Shown here: positions 49,457-56,948 of the stretch, one piece after another | Layout: every line of letters begins with the position of its first letter | Numbering within the stretch: the first letter of the stretch is position 1 | Origin: Klebsiella quasivariicola | GTDB taxonomy: Bacteria > Pseudomonadota > Gammaproteobacteria > Enterobacterales > Enterobacteriaceae | Length of the DNA stretch: 64,000 nucleotides | Assembly (NCBI RefSeq): GCF_002269255.1 | Contig: NZ_CP022823.1 | Location: 2,232,001-2,296,000, forward strand | Direction: 5' to 3' | Position numbers and translations under genes: made by a program | The notes under the pieces: generated by a model | Told to the model about the DNA's origin: nothing | What the model saw: the letters and a program-made list of their open reading frames with translations, nothing else | Database searches by the model: none

Positions 49457-49629
49457 TGGTGGGGGAAGGATAACTCGGCGCTCAAGCGCCTCGCCCTTCG
49501 GGCCGTTGCCTGCGGCAACGTTCTCTCGCTGGAGCTCGAGTCGAACCTTAGTCGAAGCTTCTCATCCTTCCCCGTTGGGCAGAATATAGAATATCGCTGG
49601 TAGATTAAGCTGGGCATGACATGGAGAGA
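49457..49629 (-). repeat. rtT-like repeat unit 1 (tRNA-Tyr 3'-end repeat)
   Basis: On the plus strand the unit starts TGGTGGGGGAAGGAT, the complement of the tRNA-Tyr 3' end, and runs to GACATGGAGAGA. It is closely similar to units 2 and 3 (offsets 176 and 175 bases) but has several base changes. Inside are hairpins GGCGCTC/AAGCGCC-like, CCTTCGGG and GTTGCC/GGCAAC. It corresponds to the rtT repeats that follow tyrTV in E. coli. Confidence 0.85.
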
Positions 49630-49804
49630 TGGTGGTGGGGGAAGGATAACTCGTCGCTAAAGCGCCTCGCCCTTCGGGCCGTTGCCTGCGGCAACGTTCT
49701 CTCGCTACGCTCGAGTCGAACCTTGGTCGAAGCTTCTCATCCTTCCCCGTAGGGCAGAATCTAGAATATCGCAGGTAGATTAAGCTGGGCATGACATGGA
49801 GAGA
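49630..49804 (-). repeat. rtT-like repeat unit 2
   Basis: This 175-base unit begins with TGGTGGTGGGGGAAGGAT, the complement of the tRNA-Tyr 3' end including CCA, and is almost identical to unit 3 downstream. It lies between the two other units in direct tandem. In the minus-strand transcript it follows the two intact tRNA-Tyr genes. Confidence 0.88.
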
Positions 49805-49978
49805 TGGTGGTGGGGGAAGGATAACTCGGCGCTAAGCGCCTCGCCCTTCGGGCCGTTGCCTGCGGCAACGTTCTCTCGCTACGCTCGAGTCGAACCTTGG
49901 TCGAAGCTTCTCATCCTTCCCCGTAGGGCAGAATCTAGAATATCGCAGGTAGATTAAGCTGGGCATGACATGGAGAGA
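49805..49978 (-). repeat. rtT-like repeat unit 3
   Basis: This 174-base unit starts with the tRNA-Tyr 3'-end sequence and ends directly at the 3' end of the intact tRNA-Tyr copy A (49979). Its hairpins include GGCGCT/AGCGCC and GTTGCC/GGCAAC. Confidence 0.88.
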
Positions 49979-50063
<85 letters not shown>

Positions 50064-50102
50064 AGGGGTAAAATCATATTGTAGGCTATTCAGCAAAATG
50101 AA

Positions 50103-50187
<85 letters not shown>

Positions 50188-50213
50188 ACGGGGAATATTC
50201 ACTTCTGCTGCAT

Positions 50214-50367
50214 TCAACAGGAGGGAAGGATTATTCGGAGCTAAAGCTCCTCACCCTTCGGGCCGTTGCCTTCGGCAACGTTCTCTCGCTGGTGCTCGAG
50301 TCGAACCTTGAAGTCGATGACTGCAGATTTACAGTCAGCTCCCTTATGAACGCTCGGAAACCCCACC
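50214..50367 (-). pseudogene. Chimeric broken tRNA-Tyr joined to an rtT-like repeat
   Basis: In minus-strand order, 50367 to about 50301 is a degenerate tRNA-Tyr 5' part: acceptor GGTGGGG, altered D-arm, anticodon loop CTGTAAA but a T-T mismatch in the anticodon stem. Downstream, 50309-50214 is an rtT-like sequence (CCTTCGGG and GTTGCC/GGCAAC hairpins). The switch occurs at TCGAACCTT (50301-50309), which is present in both the tRNA T-arm and the repeat. There is no T-arm or acceptor 3' strand of a normal tRNA, so it should not be functional. Confidence 0.8.
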
Positions 50368-50417
50368 ACGGGGTAATGCTTAGTACTGGCCTGCTTCCTT
50401 CTCGGGAAGCGGGGCGC

Positions 50418-50445
50418 ATCATACCAAATGATGCGCCCCTGTAAA
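50418..50445 (-). promoter_or_regulatory. tyrT-type stringent promoter of the tRNA-Tyr operon
   Basis: On the minus strand TTTACA (50445-50440) and TATGAT (50423-50418) are spaced by 16 bases, followed by the GC-rich discriminator GCGCCCC and a start near 50410. This is close to the E. coli tyrT promoter, famous for ppGpp-mediated control. The first sequence transcribed is the chimeric pseudo-tRNA. Confidence 0.9.
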
Positions 50446-50526
50446 GCATTCCTTTGACAAAAATAAACTGGTTGCCTGATTTTTACCCGTAACGCCGTAA
50501 AGCTAACCAATTCATTTCTTAGTCGA

Positions 50527-51369
50527 TTAAAGAATGATCGTCCGGTTACCGTAAACGAATACGCGCTGCGCCAGTACCTGATATAACGCGCGGCTTAAAA
50601 CGTTTTTTTCGACATCGCGCCCAGCACGCATCATATCTTCTGCAGTATAAGTATGATCGACGTGAATCACGTCCTGCATGATAATCGGACCCTCGTCCAG
50701 ATTATCATTCACATAGTGGGCAGTGGCGCCGATGATCTTCACGCCGCGCTCGTAGGCCTGATGATAGGGACGCGCGCCGATGAACGCCGGTAAAAACGAA
50801 TGGTGAATATTGATGATTTTATTCGGGAAGCTGGCGACAAACTCCGGCGTGAGGACGCGCATATATTTGGCCAGTACCACGTAATCCGGCTCGTGGGCGG
50901 CGATAGCGTCACCCATTTGCTTGTCGTGTTCGTCGCGGCTCAGCCCTTCATGGCTGACCAGCTCGAACGGAATACCAAAGCGTTCCACCAGCGGGCGCAG
51001 CGTGTCATGGTTGCCGATAACCGCGGCAATGTCGACGTCCAGTCCGCCATAGTTGGCTTTCATCAGCAGATCGCCAAGGCAGTGCGCTTCTTTAGTGACC
51101 AGAATCACCACCCGGCGGCGGCCTGCAGGATTCAGTTCACGGATGGAGCCTTCGGGCAGGGCGCTGTCCAGATCGGCCAGCAGAATGGTGTCGTTGAAAA
51201 TGCCTTCCAGCTCGGTGCGCATAAAGAAACGACCGGTACGGTGGTCAACAAATTCATTGTTCTGCACAATGTTGAGTTCATGCTTGTAGCAGATATTGGT
51301 GATACGCGCGATGAGGCCTTTCTGATCAGGGCAAATAGTGCGTAGTACTTTACGTTGTAATGAATGCAT
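50527..51369 (-). CDS. purU: Formyltetrahydrofolate deformylase
   Basis: The 280-residue enzyme hydrolyses 10-formyl-THF to formate and THF, balancing one-carbon pools. It has an N-terminal ACT domain (about 8-85, TICPDQKGLIARITNICYKH) and a C-terminal formyltransferase domain with NIHHSFLPAFIGARPYHQA (near 188-206) and the catalytic Asn/His/Asp set. Length equals E. coli PurU. It lies 42 bases downstream of ychJ. Confidence 0.97.
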   Translation of the reverse strand: MHSLQRKVLRTICPDQKGLIARITNICYKHELNIVQNNEFVDHRTGRFFMRTELEGIFNDTILLADLDSALPEGSIRELNPAGRRRVVILVTKEAHCLGDLLMKANYGGLDVDIAAVIGNHDTLRPLVERFGIPFELVSHEGLSRDEHDKQMGDAIAAHEPDYVVLAKYMRVLTPEFVASFPNKIINIHHSFLPAFIGARPYHQAYERGVKIIGATAHYVNDNLDEGPIIMQDVIHVDHTYTAEDMMRAGRDVEKNVLSRALYQVLAQRVFVYGNRTIIL

Positions 51370-51411
51370 CGCGAGGAAAATCCTGTAGTGTTTGCAAGCG
51401 CTACGGCAGCG

Positions 51412-51870
51412 TTACTGGCCGCAGCATTTTTTAAATTTTTTACCTGAACCGCAAGGGCAGGGGTCGTTGCGGCCAATCAGCGGCCGTGTCCCGTCGATAT
51501 AGTACCATTGTCCATTTTCTTTTAAGAATCTGGAACGTTCAATAATGGCGCCTGGACGGTTATTGTCATTAAAGCGGGCGACAAAGCTGACAAAACTTTC
51601 ATCTGGGGTTCGTCCTTCATCGCTGGCGAACAGGGTTAAGCCCAGCCACTCGGTTTGGCTAAACCCCTTTTCCAGATCGGCGCGAAACTGCTGCGCCTGG
51701 CAGGACGGATGCCAGGTTTTAATCAGATAGTCGGCATCTTTCATGACGAACGCGCTGTAACGGGAGCGCATAAGCTGTGACGGGCCAGGCGCAAGCTCGG
51801 CGCCGGACAGATATCGCTGGCAACATGAGCTATACTCCAGTGCGCTGCCACAGGGGCACAATTGCGACAA
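51412..51870 (-). CDS. ychJ: YchJ family SEC-C motif protein (UPF0225)
   Basis: The 152-residue protein has an N-terminal zinc-binding SQLCPCGS...CC segment and a C-terminal SEC-C motif ([16 protein letters not shown], near 136-151). Started at the TTG at 51870 it has the E. coli length and aligns to the E. coli start; a GGAGG lies 6 bases before this TTG. The ATG at 51882 would add 4 residues and overlaps the ribosome site, so TTG is preferred. Function is unknown. Confidence 0.88.
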   Translation of the reverse strand: MSQLCPCGSALEYSSCCQRYLSGAELAPGPSQLMRSRYSAFVMKDADYLIKTWHPSCQAQQFRADLEKGFSQTEWLGLTLFASDEGRTPDESFVSFVARFNDNNRPGAIIERSRFLKENGQWYYIDGTRPLIGRNDPCPCGSGKKFKKCCGQ

Positions 51871-51982
51871 AATTGCCTCCATGGAAGAAAGAGTAACGGC
51901 GCGTTTACGCCAAAGGGCTTTATGTTAACTGAGGCGTGACAATGTTGCCACGCTCAGAGTGGAAGGATAGTTATCAGTACTC

Positions 51983-52885
51983 ATGAGAAAGCTTAAAATT
52001 GGTCTGGCGTTAGGGGCGGGGGCGGCCCGCGGGTGGTCGCATATTGGCGTCATCAACGCTCTTCAGCGGGCCGGTATTGAAATTGATATCGTGGCCGGCT
52101 GCTCTATCGGTTCTCTGGTAGGAGCGGCGTTCGCCTGTAACCGACTCCCGGCGCTCGAATCATGGGTCTGTTCTTTCAGCAACTGGGATGTCCTGAAGCT
52201 GATGGACCTTTCCTGGCGTCGCGGTGGACTGCTGCGGGGGGAAAAGGTATTTAATCATTACCGCCGCATCATGCCTGTGACCGATATCGCGGCCTGCGAA
52301 CGGCCTTTTGCCGCTGTCGCCACCAATTTAAGCACCGGCCGGGAGCTGTGGTTTACCGAAGGCGATCTGCATTTAGCGATTCGTGCTTCCTGCAGTATGC
52401 CAGGACTGATGGCGCCGGTCAGGCATAATGGCTACTGGCTGGTGGATGGCGCAGTGGTCAATCCGGTACCGGTGTCGCTGACGCGTGCGATGGGGGCGGA
52501 CATTGTGATTGCTGTAGACCTGCAGCATGATGCCCATCTCATGCAGCAAGATTTATTCTCCCTCGACACGCCCCGGCGGGACGCTGAAGAGAAGGAAGGT
52601 CCATGGCATGCTCGCCTGCGCGCGCGGTTGACGCAAATGAGTGCCCGACGTGCAACGGTGACGCCGACGGCCATGGAGATCATGACCACGTCTATCCAGG
52701 TTCTGGAGAACCGTCTTAAACGCAATCGTATGGCGGGCGACCCACCGGATATCCTGCTGCAGCCTTTTTGTCCGCAAGTGTCGACGCTGGATTTCCATCG
52801 CGCGGGTGAGGCGATTGCTGCGGGGCATTTGGCCGTAGAAAAGAAAATGGATGAACTATTACCCTTAGTGCGTACAGCGGTTTGA
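51983..52885 (+). CDS. rssA: Patatin-like phospholipase RssA
   Basis: The 300-residue protein has the patatin oxyanion region LGAGAARGWSHIGV (11-24), nucleophile Ser in GCSIG (near 42-46) and catalytic Asp in VDGAVVNP (near 157-164). Family members are membrane-associated lipid hydrolases. It precedes rssB by 89 bases and the two are often co-transcribed in enterobacteria. Confidence 0.95.
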   Translation: MRKLKIGLALGAGAARGWSHIGVINALQRAGIEIDIVAGCSIGSLVGAAFACNRLPALESWVCSFSNWDVLKLMDLSWRRGGLLRGEKVFNHYRRIMPVTDIAACERPFAAVATNLSTGRELWFTEGDLHLAIRASCSMPGLMAPVRHNGYWLVDGAVVNPVPVSLTRAMGADIVIAVDLQHDAHLMQQDLFSLDTPRRDAEEKEGPWHARLRARLTQMSARRATVTPTAMEIMTTSIQVLENRLKRNRMAGDPPDILLQPFCPQVSTLDFHRAGEAIAAGHLAVEKKMDELLPLVRTAV

Positions 52886-52974
52886 CGCACGAGTACCTGA
52901 CTTAAGTAAAATCTGACAGGCGATAGTGTGAATAGCGTGCCACTATTGAATTATCGTCAGCCAGGGGAGATATC

Positions 52975-53988
52975 ATGACGCAGCCATTGGCGGGAAAACA
53001 GATTCTGATAGTTGAAGACGAACCCGTTTTCCGCTCACTCTTGCATGGATGGCTGGCCTCGCTGGGAGCCACAACCTGGCTGGCAGAAGATGGCATGGAT
53101 GCCCTGCATAAAATGACAGAGGTGCATCCGGACCTGATGATTTGCGACATTTCTATGCCGAGAATGAACGGTCTGGAGCTGGTGGAGACGCTGCGAAACC
53201 GCGGCGAGCAGTTGCCGATTTTGATGATTTCGGCGACTGAAAACATGGCGGACATAGCCAAAGCGTTGCGGCTTGGCGTCCAGGACGTGCTGCTAAAGCC
53301 CGTAAAAGATTTCGATCGCCTGCGCGAGACTGTCTATGCCTGCCTTTATCCCGCGATGTTCAGCTCACGTGTGGAAGAGGAAGAGCGTCTGTTTGAGGAC
53401 TGGGACGCACTGGTTAGTAATCCCACCGCCGCATCAAGATTACTGCAGGAATTGCAGCCGCCAGTGCAGCAGGAAATGTCGCACTGTCGGATCCATTATC
53501 GCCAACTGGTGTCGGCGGACAAACCCGGGTTGGTACTTGATATTGCACCGCTCTCAGAAAATGATTTAGCGTTCTATTGTCTGGATGTCACCCGAGCCGG
53601 GGATAATGGTGTACTGGCGGCGTTATTATTGCGCGCGTTGTTCAATGGTCTGTTGCAGGAGCAACTTGCGCACCAGGGACAACGCTTACCTGAAATGGGG
53701 AGCCTGTTAAAACAGGTCAATCAGTTACTGCGTCAGGCTAATCTTCCTGGACAGTTCCCTTTACTGGTGGGTTATTACCACAGCGGATTGAAAAATTTAA
53801 TTCTGGTTTCTGCTGGTCTCAATGGCACACTGAATACAGGTGAACATCAAATTCAGATAAGTAATGGCGTTCCTTTAGGGACGTTGGGGGAAGCCTACCT
53901 CAACCAAATTAGCCAGCGTTGTACGTCCTGGCAGTGCCAAATTTGGGGGGCCGGAGGACGTTTACGCTTAATGTTGTCTGCGGAATGA
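52975..53988 (+). CDS. rssB: Sigma-S adaptor/response regulator RssB
   Basis: The 337-residue adaptor delivers RpoS to ClpXP for degradation. The receiver domain (1-125) has Asp58 (DLMICDISMPRMNG) and the conserved acidic pocket EDEP. The C-terminal half (about 150-337) is the inactive PP2C-like domain that binds RpoS. Length equals E. coli RssB. Confidence 0.97.
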   Translation: MTQPLAGKQILIVEDEPVFRSLLHGWLASLGATTWLAEDGMDALHKMTEVHPDLMICDISMPRMNGLELVETLRNRGEQLPILMISATENMADIAKALRLGVQDVLLKPVKDFDRLRETVYACLYPAMFSSRVEEEERLFEDWDALVSNPTAASRLLQELQPPVQQEMSHCRIHYRQLVSADKPGLVLDIAPLSENDLAFYCLDVTRAGDNGVLAALLLRALFNGLLQEQLAHQGQRLPEMGSLLKQVNQLLRQANLPGQFPLLVGYYHSGLKNLILVSAGLNGTLNTGEHQIQISNGVPLGTLGEAYLNQISQRCTSWQCQIWGAGGRLRLMLSAE

Positions 53989-54185
53989 GCAATTAACGTT
54001 ATATCTAAGCAGACAGGATTACCCGTAGCCCTTTACCGGTGGTACCATCGAGCAGTTTTATGCGTAAAAGTCCTAATTCGAGGCTATCGGAACCTTTTCA
54101 GATCAGTGAATACGCGGTTGACTGATATACTCGACACGTTATTTGTAACGAGAAGTTTAAAAAACAAACAGTCCAGGAGATTTCA

Positions 54186-55088
54186 ATGGCTGCCCTTAAT
54201 TCTAAAGTCAGAAAAGCGGTTATCCCGGTCGCGGGATTAGGCACCAGGATGCTGCCTGCCACAAAAGCAATCCCAAAAGAAATGCTGCCGCTGGTAGATA
54301 AACCGTTAATTCAGTACGTTGTTAATGAATGTATCGCTGCAGGAATTACTGAAATTGTTCTGGTAACGCACTCGTCCAAAAACTCTATCGAAAACCATTT
54401 CGATACCAGTTTTGAGCTGGAAGCGATGCTGGAAAAACGTGTAAAACGTCAGCTGCTGGAAGAAGTGCAGTCTATTTGCCCGCCGCACGTCACCATTATG
54501 CAAGTTCGTCAAGGTCTGGCGAAAGGCCTTGGCCACGCGGTGCTTTGCGCCCATCCGGTGGTAGGTGATGAGCCGGTCGCGGTTATTCTGCCAGACGTTA
54601 TTCTGGATGAATATGAATCAGATCTGAGCCGCGATAACCTTGCAGAGATGATTTCTCGTTTCGATGAAACCGGCGTCAGCCAGATTATGGTTGAGCCTGT
54701 TGAGGATGTGACCGCGTATGGCGTGGTTGACTGTAAAGGCGAATCCCTTAAGCCGGGCGAAAGTGTACCGATGGTAGGGGTGGTCGAGAAGCCGAAAGCT
54801 GACGTTGCTCCGTCCAACCTGGCGGTAGTAGGGCGCTATGTCCTCAGCGCAGATATCTGGCCACTGCTGGCGAAAACCCCTCCTGGCGCCGGGGATGAAA
54901 TTCAGCTGACTGACGCGATTGATATGCTGATCGAGAAAGAGACAGTTGAAGCTTATCATATGAAGGGCAAGAGCCATGACTGCGGCAATAAGCTTGGCTA
55001 TATGCAGGCGTTTGTCGAATATGGTATTCGCCACAAAACGCTGGGTGACGATTTTAAAGCCTGGCTTGAAGCTGCGGTTACGAAGTAA
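54186..55088 (+). CDS. galU: UTP-glucose-1-phosphate uridylyltransferase
   Basis: The 300-residue enzyme makes UDP-glucose for capsule, LPS core, trehalose and galactose pathways. The nucleotide loop is [20 protein letters not shown] (17-36) with KPLIQYVV and the UDP-glucose-binding GVVEKP segment. It is slightly shorter than E. coli GalU (302). The ATG follows AGGAGAT. Confidence 0.98.
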   Translation: MAALNSKVRKAVIPVAGLGTRMLPATKAIPKEMLPLVDKPLIQYVVNECIAAGITEIVLVTHSSKNSIENHFDTSFELEAMLEKRVKRQLLEEVQSICPPHVTIMQVRQGLAKGLGHAVLCAHPVVGDEPVAVILPDVILDEYESDLSRDNLAEMISRFDETGVSQIMVEPVEDVTAYGVVDCKGESLKPGESVPMVGVVEKPKADVAPSNLAVVGRYVLSADIWPLLAKTPPGAGDEIQLTDAIDMLIEKETVEAYHMKGKSHDCGNKLGYMQAFVEYGIRHKTLGDDFKAWLEAAVTK

Positions 55089-55113
55089 TCTACCGCGCGG
55101 TTGAAAGCCCAAA

Positions 55114-55146
55114 GCCGGGAGCGCGTCAGCGACTCCCGGTTTTTTT
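55114..55146 (+). terminator. Rho-independent terminator after galU
   Basis: Stem CCGGGAG/CTCCCGG with an 11-base loop is followed by seven T bases. Confidence 0.92.
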
Positions 55147-55162
55147 ATATTGGTACTCAAGG

Positions 55163-55193
55163 CAAAAAAAATCCCGCCGCAGCGGGATTTTTA
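55163..55193 (-). terminator. Rho-independent terminator after hns
   Basis: Stem ATCCCGC/GCGGGAT with A- and T-tract flanks; on the minus strand it is followed by a long U-tract, 17 bases after the hns stop. Confidence 0.9.
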
Positions 55194-55210
55194 TATAGCA
55201 GCAATGAAGA

Positions 55211-55618
55211 TTAGATCAGGAAATCGTCCAGTGATTTGCCTTGTTCGTCCATTGCTTTTTTGATCACTGCCGGAGTACGACCCTGGCCGGTCCAGGTTTT
55301 GGTTTCGCCGTTTTCGTCTACATAGCTATATTTAGCCGGACGCGCAGCACGCTTGGTTTTGGTACCGGCTTTAACGGCAGCCATGGTGCTCAGCAGTTCA
55401 TTCGGATCAATACCGTCAGCAATCAGCATTTCGCGGTATTGCTGCAGCTTACGCGTACGTTCTTCAATTTCCGCCGCAGCAGCGTTTTCTTCTTCACGGC
55501 GCTCGTTAACGACGACTTCTAATTTTTCCAGCATTTCTTCGAGCGTTTCCAGGGTGCATTCTCTTGCCTGCGCACGAAGAGTACGGATGTTGTTCAAAAT
55601 TTTAAGTGCTTCGCTCAT
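55211..55618 (-). CDS. hns: Histone-like nucleoid-structuring protein H-NS
   Basis: The 135-residue protein silences AT-rich, often horizontally acquired DNA. It has the N-terminal oligomerisation coiled coil (1-83), a linker and the C-terminal DNA-binding domain with the QGR motif ([13 protein letters not shown], near 110-122). E. coli H-NS has 137 residues. It is likely to bind the AT-rich chaA and opp control regions and the T6SS in this window. Confidence 0.97.
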   Translation of the reverse strand: MSEALKILNNIRTLRAQARECTLETLEEMLEKLEVVVNERREEENAAAAEIEERTRKLQQYREMLIADGIDPNELLSTMAAVKAGTKTKRAARPAKYSYVDENGETKTWTGQGRTPAVIKKAMDEQGKSLDDFLI

Positions 55619-56178
55619 TGTAGTAATCTCAAACTTATATTGTGGGGTGGTTTGTTGAACTAATAATAGAGCGATAAATTGCGTTGTGCAATAGGGGAGA
55701 ATGTAAGGAATTCAAAATTACTGGTTATTTGTCGCGGGAATTAATTAATTTAAGTTAAAATTCCCGTGTCGCTTCACATCTTTCCTGCTTATAGCGATGC
55801 GAGGAACCCCAGCTAAAACACTGAGGCAGTATGCTTTTTTTGAGGTTTAGGGAGAAAAATTATACTTTACCTGGGTAAATATGCCGCCTCAGTATTAGCG
55901 CATTTTTGGTTACGCCCCTTAATATAAAACAGTGTGCATCCAGGCTTATAGCCCTTGTCCTGCGGGGCTATAAGCACGAAAAGACAATGGTTACCTTGCT
56001 GGTAGCATAGCGATACGAACAAATAATGGCCCTGCAAATTCAATTAATCTCCATAATCCTTTCACTTTCCAGGCCCTTCAGCGCCGCGACAATACCCCTG
56101 CTGAAAGGGCGGCTGAGCGCATAAAATATGGTACAATCGCCGCCGCGATAAAACACATTGATTGGGGTCACGCAGCCG
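55619..56178. promoter_or_regulatory. hns / tdk intergenic region (560 bases)
   Basis: The hns promoter is clear on the minus strand: -35 TTGCAC (55691-55686), 17-base spacer, -10 TATTAT (55668-55663), start near 55656 and a ~37-base leader as in E. coli. The tdk side includes an 11-bp perfect stem-loop GCTTATAGCCC/GGGCTATAAGC at 55944-55975 with no U-tract. No coding gene is supported. Confidence 0.8.
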
Positions 56179-56796
56179 ATGGCACAACTTTATTTCTACT
56201 ACTCTGCAATGAATGCAGGTAAGTCGACCGCTCTGTTGCAATCTTCGTACAATTACCAGGAGCGGGGGATGCGTACCGTCGTTTATACCGCTGAGATTGA
56301 CGACCGATTTGGCGCTGGCAAAGTCAGCTCGCGTATTGGTCTCTCCTCCCCAGCCCGCTTGTATAACCCGCAGACGTCCTTATTTAACGATATCGCGGCA
56401 GAGCACAAGCTGAAGCCGATTCACTGTGTGCTGGTGGACGAAAGCCAGTTTCTGACGCGCGAACAAGTTCATGAGCTGTCCGAAGTTGTCGATATGCTCG
56501 ATATTCCGGTGCTTTGTTACGGCCTGCGCACAGACTTTCGCGGCGAGCTTTTTACCGGCAGCCAATATTTACTGGCCTGGTCCGATAAACTGGTGGAACT
56601 GAAAACCATTTGTTTCTGTGGCCGGAAGGCCAGCATGGTGCTGCGTCTTGATCAGGAAGGACGTCCTTATAATGAGGGCGAGCAGGTGGTCATCGGCGGT
56701 AATGAACGATACGTCTCAGTTTGTCGTAAGCACTATAAAGAGGCGCTAAGCGTTGGGTCGTTAACTCAGGTACAAAACCAGCACCGTCCCTGCTAA
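56179..56796 (+). CDS. tdk: Thymidine kinase
   Basis: The 205-residue enzyme phosphorylates thymidine in the salvage pathway. It has P-loop [10 protein letters not shown] (near 11-20), lasso-like zinc ligands (ICFCGRK near 150 and later Cys) and the VDESQF motif. The ATG at 56179 starts the conserved [11 protein letters not shown] end; an upstream ATG adds 7 residues. Confidence 0.96.
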   Translation: MAQLYFYYSAMNAGKSTALLQSSYNYQERGMRTVVYTAEIDDRFGAGKVSSRIGLSSPARLYNPQTSLFNDIAAEHKLKPIHCVLVDESQFLTREQVHELSEVVDMLDIPVLCYGLRTDFRGELFTGSQYLLAWSDKLVELKTICFCGRKASMVLRLDQEGRPYNEGEQVVIGGNERYVSVCRKHYKEALSVGSLTQVQNQHRPC

Positions 56797-56815
56797 TACG
56801 CTCAGAAGCTCATAC

Positions 56816-56839
56816 AGGCGCCCGTGGGCGCCTTTTTTT
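56816..56839 (+). terminator. Rho-independent terminator after tdk
   Basis: Stem GGCGCCC/GGGCGCC with a GT loop is followed by seven T bases. Confidence 0.93.
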
Positions 56840-56898
56840 GCCTGCGATAAGCCAGCCAGCGGCTACTTTGTGGTAAAACCGTGGCTGATGACTGGCAT

Positions 56899-56929
56899 AA
56901 AAAAAGCCCCATCCGAGGATGAGGCTTTT
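56899..56929 (-). terminator. Rho-independent terminator after adhE
   Basis: On the minus strand AAAGCCTCATCC pairs with GGATGGGGCTTT (one G-U pair) and is followed by a U-tract. It lies about 20 bases after the adhE stop. Confidence 0.9.
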
Positions 56930-56948
56930 AGCGTATTTACGCTGTCGA

